Source of the DNA: UBA4285 sp050944355
GTDB lineage: Bacteria > Bacillota > Clostridia > Lachnospirales > Lachnospiraceae
Reading direction: 5' to 3'
DNA: 64,000 nucleotides
NCBI GenBank assembly: GCA_050944355.1
Contig: JBMNQX010000002.1
Coordinates: forward strand, 62,001 to 126,000
Below, piece by piece: positions 1-7,298 of the stretch. The notes beneath the pieces are model-generated. The model was not told the origin of the DNA and did no database searches. It saw only the letters and a list, made by a program, of their open reading frames with translations. Numbering within the stretch: position 1 is the first letter of the stretch; every line of letters begins with the position of its first letter. Position numbers and translations under genes: made by a program.

Positions 1-871
1 CGGTATTCATGGAATACACGGAAATGCCGGTGAGGATGACGCGGTGTTTTTTGAAGACATTTGCCGCGATTTCCCGTTCCAGGCAGTCAAGTTCTCTGGC
101 GGTCATGGTGTCCGGCACTTCAATGTGAACGGAACCGATCAGACTGCTCGGGCCATAATTGTTGATAATCAGATCATAGGCGCCGTAAACGCCTTCCGTC
201 TTGTTTATGGTTTCCTTTACGGCCTTTGAAGTGGCGGCATCGACGCGCTCGCCGAGAATTTCGCTGACAGTACCGCGCAGCATGTCGAGACCGGATTTTA
301 TGATGACGGCTGAGATGAAGGCGCCGAGCCAGGCCTCGAGGCTGACTCCGAATATCAGGTAAATAGCGGCGGCCGCCAGTGTGGAGGCGGAGATGATGGA
401 ATCATTCAGAGCGTCGCTCCCGGAGGCAATCAGGGAATCCGAATCGACCTGCCTGCCGGTGCTTTTGACGAACAGCCCCAGCACAATTTTGGCGGCAACG
501 GCGATGGCGATGATCAGAAGGGCGATCGCCGAATAATCGGACGTTTCCGGCCAGATGATTTTGGTGATGGATTCCTCGAGCGACGTAATGCCGGCGTAGA
601 GGACGATGACGGCAATGATCATGGCGCTCAGATATTCAATGCGCCCGTATCCGAGCGGATGCTTTTTGTCCGGCTCTTTGCCGGCGAGCTTTGTACCGAT
701 AATCGTGATGACGGACGAAAGCGCGTCGCTCAGGTTGTTGACGGCGTCATTGACGATGGCCACCGAATTGGACATCATACCGATGACAGCCTTGAACGCA
801 GCCAGCAGGACATTCACAAGAATGCCGATCACGCTGGTGCGGATGATGATAGTGCTGCGATTGTCATTCAT
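1..871 (-). CDS. cation diffusion facilitator (CDF) family metal efflux transporter, partial
   Basis: Proton-coupled efflux of divalent metal across the cytoplasmic membrane. The gene runs off the left edge; 290 residues are visible from the ATG at 871. It shows several hydrophobic segments, the HPLGYGRIE loop (residues 71-79) and a soluble C-terminal domain, all typical of CDF proteins. The metal-site residues appear to be D42/N46/D49 in the second membrane helix and D153-x3-D157 in the fifth. A DxxxD in helix five, in place of HxxxD, is more usual in manganese- or iron-type members than in zinc exporters, so Mn is my preferred substrate (inference). It is divergent from the esterase gene, with its own promoter at 903-931. 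Confidence 0.88.
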   Translation of the reverse strand, partial: MNDNRSTIIIRTSVIGILVNVLLAAFKAVIGMMSNSVAIVNDAVNNLSDALSSVITIIGTKLAGKEPDKKHPLGYGRIEYLSAMIIAVIVLYAGITSLEESITKIIWPETSDYSAIALLIIAIAVAAKIVLGLFVKSTGRQVDSDSLIASGSDALNDSIISASTLAAAAIYLIFGVSLEAWLGAFISAVIIKSGLDMLRGTVSEILGERVDAATSKAVKETINKTEGVYGAYDLIINNYGPSSLIGSVHIEVPDTMTARELDCLEREIAANVFKKHRVILTGISVYSMNT

Positions 872-902
872 AAGTTGTAAGCCTCGCTTTGCTTTGTTAC
901 GA

Positions 903-931
903 ATTATAGGACGTAACTGCGGCGGGCGCAA
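903..931 (-). promoter_or_regulatory. sigma-A type promoter of the CDF gene
   Basis: On the minus strand TTGCGC (931-926) and a perfect TATAAT (908-903) are separated by 17 bases, about 32 bases before the start codon. It lies back to back with the esterase promoter. Confidence 0.5.
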
Positions 932-943
932 ATTCGAAGTCTT

Positions 944-973
944 TTGGCCTTCTTATGTGATCTGATGTACAAT
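944..973 (+). promoter_or_regulatory. candidate promoter of the esterase gene
   Basis: TTGGCC (944-949), an 18-base spacer and TACAAT (968-973) lie about 60 bases before the start codon at 1036. The match is partial. Confidence 0.35.
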
Positions 974-1035
974 AGTAAAATATAAGTTTTGTGACATTCA
1001 AAACTGTCTGATGTCCGGAAAGGAGTGTATCTGGC

Positions 1036-2073
1036 ATGGAAATAAAGAAATATACGTTAAACAAAGAGCGCAATGTGACGCTGACCTGTTATCTGCAGGC
1101 GGCAGGAAAAGAGTTCCGGTATGTGATGAGACGGCCGGCCGTTCTGATTCTGCCGGGAGGCGGATATCAGTATTGTTCGGTGCGGGAGGCGGATCCAGTC
1201 GCATTTCCGTATTTGAAAGCCGGGTATGACGCGATGATTCTGCACTATTCAGTCGCTGATCATGACAAATGGCCGAATCCGCTCGACGACTACGAGCAGG
1301 CAATGGCGCTCATCCGCAGCAAGGCAGATGAATGGAAGGTGTACCGGGACAAGATCGCTGTCATCGGCTTTTCGGCTGGCGGGCATCTGGCTGCCTGCGC
1401 GGCTTCCATGTCGGAAAACAGGCCGAACGCCGCAATTCTGGGTTACGCGGTGACGACCGGCGGAACCGTAAAAGAGTGCAATCCGAGTGCCCCGGATGTC
1501 ATTTCTCATGTAGACAGCAGAACATGTCCGTGTTTCTTGTTCGCGACGCGCGATGACGGCATTGTTCCGATTCAGAACACGATCCGGATGATCGATGCAC
1601 TGGAAAAGGCCGGCATTTCGTTTGAAAGTCATATCTATGCCTATGGGCCGCACGGTTTCTCGACCGGCGACAGTTCCATTCAGCCGGCGGACAGCGCCAT
1701 GTGTCCGCGCGTGAAAAACTGGGTGGGTGATTCCATCGAATGGCTCAGGGACATATTCGGAGACTTTTCGCAAGACGGCATGACAGAGCCGAAGTGCGCC
1801 GCCAGGGTGAATGGAGATTCCGACGAGTTTCTTTCCGTTGACTGTACTCTCGGGCATCTGATGAAGAATCAGAAGGCAGCGGAACAGCTGCTCCCGGTTC
1901 TAAAAAGCCTTGCGGCAGCTGCGGGGATGGATGAGAAGGGACTGAACATGGAGGATATGACCCAGGGCGTTGCGGGCCGTATGAAACTGCGCGACGCGTT
2001 TGATTTATACAATACCCCGCAGGCAAAAATCAGCGAGGTCGACGAACAGCTTAGAAACATACCCAATGCCTGA
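1036..2073 (+). CDS. alpha/beta hydrolase (BD-FAE/xylan esterase-like) with C-terminal helical extension
   Basis: Serine esterase of the kind that removes acyl groups from small or carbohydrate substrates. The alpha/beta-hydrolase domain covers about residues 30-240: an oxyanion-hole PGGGY (40-44), nucleophile elbow GFSAG with Ser113, probable acid D173 or D174 in TRDDGIVP, and His206 in GPHGF. There is no signal peptide, so it should act in the cytoplasm on imported material. Residues about 245-345 form an extra segment (TLGHLM... MKLRDAFDLYN... KISEVDEQL) resembling the small helical domain at the C-terminus of many clostridial carbohydrate-active enzymes. ATG 1036 follows AAAGGAG with a somewhat long spacer. 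The exact substrate cannot be told. Confidence 0.8.
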   Translation: MEIKKYTLNKERNVTLTCYLQAAGKEFRYVMRRPAVLILPGGGYQYCSVREADPVAFPYLKAGYDAMILHYSVADHDKWPNPLDDYEQAMALIRSKADEWKVYRDKIAVIGFSAGGHLAACAASMSENRPNAAILGYAVTTGGTVKECNPSAPDVISHVDSRTCPCFLFATRDDGIVPIQNTIRMIDALEKAGISFESHIYAYGPHGFSTGDSSIQPADSAMCPRVKNWVGDSIEWLRDIFGDFSQDGMTEPKCAARVNGDSDEFLSVDCTLGHLMKNQKAAEQLLPVLKSLAAAAGMDEKGLNMEDMTQGVAGRMKLRDAFDLYNTPQAKISEVDEQLRNIPNA

Positions 2074-2116
2074 AACCAGGCATCGATGATCTATACGGAT
2101 GAATCAGGAGGAATGT

Positions 2117-3694
2117 ATGCCGGAGAAATTACCGGAAAAAGCGGTTGAAAAACTGCCGGAAAAAATGGTTGAAAAACTTCCGGAGAAAGTGATTGAGAAC
2201 CTGCCGGAAAAAGTACTTGAGAAGCTGCCACAGCAGCGGCAGATTCCAATCGCCAGAACCCTTTCTCTTGTCGCGAAAATGCGGCAGGAACTTGCCAGGG
2301 AACTGAAGGGAGGAAGCCGGATTGAGCGCGAAGCAAGCAGTGCGCGCGGCAAAGAAATCCGCAGTGCCTTAAAGCGGCGGGAACTGGGAGAGTGGGGCGT
2401 GAAGCCAGACAGGGCCGATAAAGTCCAGCTGATTTTTGACGACGAAAAGTCAAGAATCCAGGAACTGATTCCTCTGCGCCATGAGCGCATGGCGGCCTCT
2501 CCTTTTGCATTCTACCGCGGGAGTGCGCTGCTGATGGCCTCGGATCTCGCCGAGATGAAGACAACCGGAATTTCCGTTCAGGCGTGCGGCGATGCACATC
2601 TTGGCAATTTCGGCATATTTGCCTCCCAGGAGAGGCGTCTTACATTTGACATCAATGATTTTGATGAGACGCTGGCGGCGCCATGGGATTATGATGTGCG
2701 CCGCCTGATGGCAAGCATTGAAATCTGCGGGAGATGCCGGGGATTCCAGGAATCGCAGAACGAGACAATCGTGCGCCATGCGGCGCAGATGTACCAGACT
2801 TCGATGCGGGGATATGCCGGCATGGGAAATCTCGATGTCTGGTATGATCACCTGGATCTGCAGAAGATGCTGGAGGCTCCGGCTGACCGCTTTTCGGCCG
2901 AGAGCCGGGAGGTGCTGGAGCAGGCTATGCGCAAAGCCGCCGGAAAGACGAGAGAAAGCGCGTTTAAAAAACTGACAGAACAGACAGACGGGTCAATACG
3001 ATTCCGCAGCAATCCGCCTGTTCTTGTGCCGCTGCGCGATATGAAGGGCGCTGCCGCCATGGGCATCACGCCGGAACAGGCGGGGCGGCTTCTGACGGTG
3101 GTTCTCAAGCAGTATCGCCTGAGCCTCCCAAAAGAGAGGCGATATCTTGTGGATCAGTACAGGATCTGGGATGTGGCGAGAAAAGTCGTCGGTGTCGGAA
3201 GTGTCGGGCGGAGAGCCTGGGTTATTGCGATGACGGGAGCGGACACCTCGGACCCTCTGATTCTTCAGATCAAAGAAGCCGGAGAGTCTTGCCTGGAGCG
3301 TTATGTCGGACGCTCCGCCTATATTGAGCACGGGCGCCGGATCGTGGAAGGACAGCGCTCGATCCAGACGACCGGTGACATTCTGACCGGCTGGGTGCGC
3401 ATTCCCGACGCGGAGGGCGGCATCAAAGATTATTATGTGAGACAGCTGTGGGACGAGAAGGGCGCTGTTAGTCTTGACTCGATCAGCGCCAGTGATCTGG
3501 ACGGCTATGCCGCGATCTGCGCCAGAACGCTGGCTCATGCGCACGCGAAGACCGGAAACCGGTATGAAATTGCCGGCTATCTGGGAAAGGGTGAGGCGTT
3601 TGCCAACGCGATGGCGTCATTTGCCAGAAATTACGCAGATCAGAATGAAGCAGATTATCAGGTGTTCCTGAAAAAGATCGGAAAAAGCAGCTGA
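2117..3694 (+). CDS. DUF2252 family protein with N-terminal LPEK repeats
   Basis: A 525-residue DUF2252 protein. I prefer the ATG at 2117, just after CAGGAGGAA (2105-2113), to the in-frame ATG at 2099 that precedes that site. The first about 35 residues are imperfect repeats of (V/L)EKLPEK, probably helical or coiled. The core has CGDAHLGNFG and DINDFDE, which recall the catalytic-loop and metal-binding motifs of aminoglycoside-phosphotransferase-like kinases; this kinase-fold link is my inference. The family has no established substrate. It starts 43 bases after the esterase, so the two may be cotranscribed, and it is closed by a strong terminator at 3708-3746. The N-terminal repeat is not something I know from the family. 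Confidence 0.8.
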   Translation: MPEKLPEKAVEKLPEKMVEKLPEKVIENLPEKVLEKLPQQRQIPIARTLSLVAKMRQELARELKGGSRIEREASSARGKEIRSALKRRELGEWGVKPDRADKVQLIFDDEKSRIQELIPLRHERMAASPFAFYRGSALLMASDLAEMKTTGISVQACGDAHLGNFGIFASQERRLTFDINDFDETLAAPWDYDVRRLMASIEICGRCRGFQESQNETIVRHAAQMYQTSMRGYAGMGNLDVWYDHLDLQKMLEAPADRFSAESREVLEQAMRKAAGKTRESAFKKLTEQTDGSIRFRSNPPVLVPLRDMKGAAAMGITPEQAGRLLTVVLKQYRLSLPKERRYLVDQYRIWDVARKVVGVGSVGRRAWVIAMTGADTSDPLILQIKEAGESCLERYVGRSAYIEHGRRIVEGQRSIQTTGDILTGWVRIPDAEGGIKDYYVRQLWDEKGAVSLDSISASDLDGYAAICARTLAHAHAKTGNRYEIAGYLGKGEAFANAMASFARNYADQNEADYQVFLKKIGKSS

Positions 3695-3707
3695 TGTTGC
3701 GAAGACT

Positions 3708-3746
3708 GCTGCCCGGGTGTGTTTACACCGACGGGCAGCTTTTTTT
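3708..3746 (+). terminator. rho-independent terminator after the DUF2252 gene
   Basis: GCTGCCCG (3708-3715) pairs with CGGGCAGC (3732-3739) and is followed by seven T (3740-3746). Confidence 0.9.
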
Positions 3747-3914
3747 GTGCTTAAGCCATTTTTAATTGCTGTCTGCTTTTTTATGTTCGTCAAAATCACG
3801 CATTTTCAATCGGCTGCCGGAAATTTTAAAGATGTAAAGTAGCACAAAATGCACAATTTATAGTAAATATATTTGCCATTAGTGACAAAACGCACAAAAC
3901 TTCATAAAAACCTC

Positions 3915-3943
3915 TTGCATATACTTCGTTAAAGTGCTAAAAG
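3915..3943 (+). promoter_or_regulatory. candidate promoter of the sugar ABC operon
   Basis: TTGCAT (3915-3920), a 17-base spacer and TAAAAG (3938-3943). The tandem operators begin 10 bases downstream, where bound repressor would block initiation. Confidence 0.45.
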
Positions 3944-3952
3944 GTAATCAGA

Positions 3953-3994
3953 AACGTTACCGGAACCGTTACCGATAACATTACCGGAACCGTT
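3953..3994 (+). promoter_or_regulatory. tandem LacI-type operators
   Basis: Two near-palindromic 18-base sites, AACGTTACCGGAACCGTT (3953-3970) and AACATTACCGGAACCGTT (3977-3994), share the last 14 bases exactly and start 24 bases apart. The central CCGG and symmetric flanks are typical of LacI-family sites. The LacI gene at 8856 in the same operon is the natural candidate regulator (inference). Confidence 0.7.
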
Positions 3995-4090
3995 CACGGA
4001 AATGTCTGTGTGATGAATCTGTGAGACACAGATACTAAGGCGGAGCGTCTGCTTCGCGCTTGCCTGTTTTTAGGCGGAAAGGGAAAAGAT

Positions 4091-5470
4091 ATGAAGAATG
4101 TGAAACGTTTTGCGGCACTCACTATGACCGCAGCCATGGCTGCCGCAGCACTGGCCGGGTGCGGCTCGGAAAGCGGAAGCTCTACAACGGCGGGGGCATC
4201 CGGAAGCACAGCGGCAGCGACAACTTCCGGTTCTTCGACGAGTTCGTCGAGCGGAAAAGTTTACTATCTGAACTTCAAGCCGGAGCAGGCGGATCAGTGG
4301 GTGGCGCTTGCCGAGGAGTACACAAAGGAAACGGGCGTACAGGTTGACGTGCAGACCGCGGCTTCCGGAACATACGAGCAGACGCTGAAGTCTGAGATGG
4401 CCAAGAGTGAAGCGCCGACGCTGTTTCAGGTGAACGGACCTGTCGGCCTTGCCAACTGGGAGGACTACTGCCTGGATCTTCAGGATACCGACGTCTACAA
4501 GGATCTCGAGAGCGATGACTACGCGCTGAAGGATTCCGACGGCAATGTAAAGGGTATCGCGTATGTAATCGAGACATACGGAATTATCTATAACAAGAAG
4601 CTTCTCAGTGATTACTGCAGCCTTGACGGCGCCGTGATCTCAGACGCTTCCGAAATCACGAGCTTCGACAAGCTGAAGGCGGTAGCCGATGATATTCAGG
4701 CGAAAAAGGATGAGCTCGGCGTAGAAGGTGCTTTCACATCCGCCGGATTTGATTCTTCATCCGACTGGCGTTTCAAGACACATCTGGCAAACCTTCCGAT
4801 TTATTACGAATACAAGGCTGAGAATGAGACGTCTACCGACGCCATCAAGGGTACATACCTTGACAACTTCAAGAAGGTATTTGATCTCTACATCACCGAT
4901 TCGACCTGCGAGCCGACGCTTCTCTCCGGCAAGACCGGCGACGATGCCTCCTCTGAATTCGCACTGGGCGAGGCCGTGTTCTATCAGAACGGAACTTGGG
5001 CTTACAATGATATCAAGGACAACGAAGTAGCTGATGAGGATCTCGGAATGCTTCCGATCTTCTTCGGTGTTGACGACGCCAATCAGGGCCTCTGCACAGG
5101 TTCAGAGAACTACTGGTGCATCAATTCCAAGGCGAGCGATGAGGACATCAAGGCCACAGAGGATTTCCTGAAGTGGGTGGTTGAGTCCGATGAAGGCCGC
5201 ACGGCTCTTTCCGAGGATATGGGCTTTGTTACACCGTTCAAGACATTCTCCGACTACCTTCCGGACAACCCGCTCGTAAAGGCTGCCGACGAGTACAACA
5301 AGGACAAGACTCCGGTATCCTGGAACTTCACCACAATGCCGAGTGAGCAGTGGAAGAACGATCTGGGTTCCGCGATGCTTGAGTACGCGCAGGGCACAGG
5401 CGACTGGGACGCTGTAAAGACAGCATTTGTCGACGGCTGGGCGACCGAGTACGCGAATGCCAATTCATAA
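4091..5470 (+). CDS. extracellular sugar-binding lipoprotein of an ABC transporter
   Basis: Substrate-binding protein (family 1 solute-binding fold, 459 residues) that captures a sugar outside the membrane and hands it to the two permeases downstream. It has a lipoprotein signal with lipobox ALAGC and lipidated Cys24, then a Ser/Thr/Gly/Ala linker to about residue 57 before the globular domain. Linkage to MalQ and a LacI repressor points to maltodextrins or other alpha-glucans; this is inferred from context. A hairpin at 5513-5556 separates it from the permease genes, which would let it be made in excess over them. Confidence 0.9.
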   Translation: MKNVKRFAALTMTAAMAAAALAGCGSESGSSTTAGASGSTAAATTSGSSTSSSSGKVYYLNFKPEQADQWVALAEEYTKETGVQVDVQTAASGTYEQTLKSEMAKSEAPTLFQVNGPVGLANWEDYCLDLQDTDVYKDLESDDYALKDSDGNVKGIAYVIETYGIIYNKKLLSDYCSLDGAVISDASEITSFDKLKAVADDIQAKKDELGVEGAFTSAGFDSSSDWRFKTHLANLPIYYEYKAENETSTDAIKGTYLDNFKKVFDLYITDSTCEPTLLSGKTGDDASSEFALGEAVFYQNGTWAYNDIKDNEVADEDLGMLPIFFGVDDANQGLCTGSENYWCINSKASDEDIKATEDFLKWVVESDEGRTALSEDMGFVTPFKTFSDYLPDNPLVKAADEYNKDKTPVSWNFTTMPSEQWKNDLGSAMLEYAQGTGDWDAVKTAFVDGWATEYANANS

Positions 5471-5512
5471 TAATAACGACAGCTTCTGAGAACTGTCAGA
5501 ATCAAGATCTAT

Positions 5513-5556
5513 ATGGCCTCCGGCAGGTGCTTATTGCCTGACCAGAGGCCATTTTT
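5513..5556 (+). terminator. intra-operon hairpin/attenuator between binding protein and permeases
   Basis: ATGGCCTC (5513-5520) pairs with GAGGCCAT (5545-5552), with an inner CAGG/CCTG stem, followed by five T (5552-5556). It is probably a partial terminator that lowers permease expression relative to the binding protein. Confidence 0.65.
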
Positions 5557-5572
5557 CAAGAGAGGAGTTCTT

Positions 5573-6415
5573 ATGGAAAAAGCGATTAAGCGGTATCTTC
5601 CGGTTTTCGTTCTTCCGACACTCATAGCATTTACCGTTGGGTTCATCGCCCCCTTCATCGTGGGCGTCTATCTTTCTTTCTGCGATTTCACCACGATAAC
5701 GGATGCGCATCTGATCGGATTTTCAAATTACGCAAAAGTATTCCAGGATGAGACGTTTGTTCATTCTCTCTGGTATACGACACTTTTCACGATTGTCACG
5801 GTTATCCTCATCAATTTTCTCGCTTTTGTCGTGGCGCTTGCGCTGACAAAGAAAATCAAAGGGGCGTACGCGTTCCGAACCATTTTCTTCATGCCGAACC
5901 TGATCGGCGGCATTGTACTCGGCTACATCTGGAGCCTGCTTCTCAACGGTATTCTGGCTTTCTGGGACAAGACACTTACATACAGCGCGACATACGGTTT
6001 CTGGGGCATGGTGATCCTTCTGCTCTGGCAGCAGGTCGGCTACATGATGATCATCTATATTGCCGGACTTCAGAATATTCCGGGCGAACTGATCGAGGCG
6101 GCCAAGATCGACGGCGCGACGAAATGGCAGCAGCTTCGCTATGTGACGCTTCCGATGCTGCGCTCGTCCATCACTGTCTGCACGTTTCTGACTATAACCA
6201 ACGGTTTCAAACTTTTCGACCAGAACCTGGCTCTGACCAACGGCGAGCCTTCCGAGAAGTCAGAAATGCTGGCCCTGAATATCTACAATACGTTTTACGG
6301 GCGTCCCGGATGGGAAGGCGTAGGACAGGCGAAGGCCGTGATTTTCTTCCTGATTGTCGGAGCGGTTGCCCTGACGCAGAACTATTTGTCCCGCCGGAAG
6401 GAGGTACAGCAGTAA
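5573..6415 (+). CDS. sugar ABC transporter permease (MalF-type)
   Basis: Integral membrane subunit of 280 residues with about six membrane helices. The inner-membrane signature EAAKIDGATKWQQLRYVTLP is the EAA loop that docks the ATPase. The ATG at 5573 directly follows AGAGGAG (5561-5567); an in-frame ATG at 5513 lies inside the hairpin stem and is rejected. It pairs with the permease at 6417. No transport ATPase is encoded in the operon, so a shared MsmK/MsmX-type ATPase encoded elsewhere is expected. Confidence 0.9.
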   Translation: MEKAIKRYLPVFVLPTLIAFTVGFIAPFIVGVYLSFCDFTTITDAHLIGFSNYAKVFQDETFVHSLWYTTLFTIVTVILINFLAFVVALALTKKIKGAYAFRTIFFMPNLIGGIVLGYIWSLLLNGILAFWDKTLTYSATYGFWGMVILLLWQQVGYMMIIYIAGLQNIPGELIEAAKIDGATKWQQLRYVTLPMLRSSITVCTFLTITNGFKLFDQNLALTNGEPSEKSEMLALNIYNTFYGRPGWEGVGQAKAVIFFLIVGAVALTQNYLSRRKEVQQ

Positions 6416-6416
6416 C

Positions 6417-7256
6417 ATGAAGACAAAAAAGAAAAAGGGAAGCACAGCTCTGACCGTGCTGTTTACGATCATTTCCGTCTTCTATGTATATCCGATTGCG
6501 CTGGTTGTCATCAACTCCTTCAAGAAAAAGACGTACATCTCGAGAATGCCGTTTGCGCTCCCGAACGCCAAGAGCTTTGTCGGACTTGAAAACTACATAT
6601 CCGGCATCCAGAAGACCGGACTGATCAGCGCCGCGCTGAATTCGGTATTTGTCACGGTTCTGTCCGTATTCGTGATCATTTTCTGCACGTCCATGTGCGC
6701 CTGGTACATCACGAGAGTGCACAACAAGTTCACTTCGGCTATATATTATCTGTGCCTGTTCTCGATGATCGTGCCGTTCCAGATGGTCATGTTCCCGCTC
6801 AGCAAAATCGCGAACATGCTGCATCTGACCACACCGCTCGGACTCGTGTTCATCTATCTGGGGTTCGGCGCCGGTCTTGCGGTATTCATGTTCACCGGTT
6901 TTGTGAAATCCATTCCGCTGGCGATAGAAGAAGCGGCAATGATCGACGGCTGCACGCCGATCCAGACATTCTTTCACGTCGTAATGCCGATCATGAGACC
7001 GACCTGCATCACCGTCGCGATTCTTGAGACAATGTGGGTCTGGAACGACTACCTGCTTCCGTCTCTGGTTCTTGATCTGAAAAAGTACAAGACCATCCCG
7101 ATCGCTGTTCAGTATCTGAAGGGCGGCTACGGCTCCGTGGATATGGGCGCCATGATGGGTGTTCTGGTGCTTTCTATCATTCCGATCATTATCTTCTATG
7201 CGTTCAGCCAGAAGTACATTATCGAAGGCGTTGTCGCCGGTGCGGTCAAGGGATGA
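6417..7256 (+). CDS. sugar ABC transporter permease (MalG-type)
   Basis: Second permease subunit, 279 residues, about six membrane helices, with the EAA loop at IEEAAMIDGCTPIQTFFHVV and a hydrophobic C-terminus. The ATG is one base beyond the stop of the preceding gene, indicating translational coupling. It forms a heterodimer with the upstream permease. Substrate as for the binding protein, probably an alpha-glucan oligosaccharide. Confidence 0.9.
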   Translation: MKTKKKKGSTALTVLFTIISVFYVYPIALVVINSFKKKTYISRMPFALPNAKSFVGLENYISGIQKTGLISAALNSVFVTVLSVFVIIFCTSMCAWYITRVHNKFTSAIYYLCLFSMIVPFQMVMFPLSKIANMLHLTTPLGLVFIYLGFGAGLAVFMFTGFVKSIPLAIEEAAMIDGCTPIQTFFHVVMPIMRPTCITVAILETMWVWNDYLLPSLVLDLKKYKTIPIAVQYLKGGYGSVDMGAMMGVLVLSIIPIIIFYAFSQKYIIEGVVAGAVKG

Positions 7257-7298
7257 TATCTGTCAAATAAAATTAAGAGAGGGAGGAGAGTGGGCATC

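Larger units (their letters stand above)
3747..4090 (+). promoter_or_regulatory. control region of the alpha-glucan operon
   Basis: A non-coding AT-rich stretch. The first half (to about 3910) shows nothing specific. The second half holds a promoter (3915-3943), tandem operators (3953-3994) and an untranslated leader to the lipoprotein gene, whose site GGCGGAAAGGGAAAAG lies just before the start. Confidence 0.6.

Noticed and set aside
962..971. GATGTACA-like sequence before the esterase as a third site of the S24 regulon
   Set aside because: It is a single half-site inside the -10 region without the flanking conserved block seen at the two other promoters; chance is the simpler explanation.
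2117..2240. DNA direct repeats upstream of the DUF2252 core
   Set aside because: They encode the repeated LPEK peptide within the reading frame and are better explained as a coding repeat than as a regulatory array.
5513..5572. Longer N-terminus of the first permease starting at 5513
   Set aside because: It would put the start in the stem of the attenuator hairpin, has no ribosome site and adds a polar segment not expected before the first membrane helix; 5573 has a good site.
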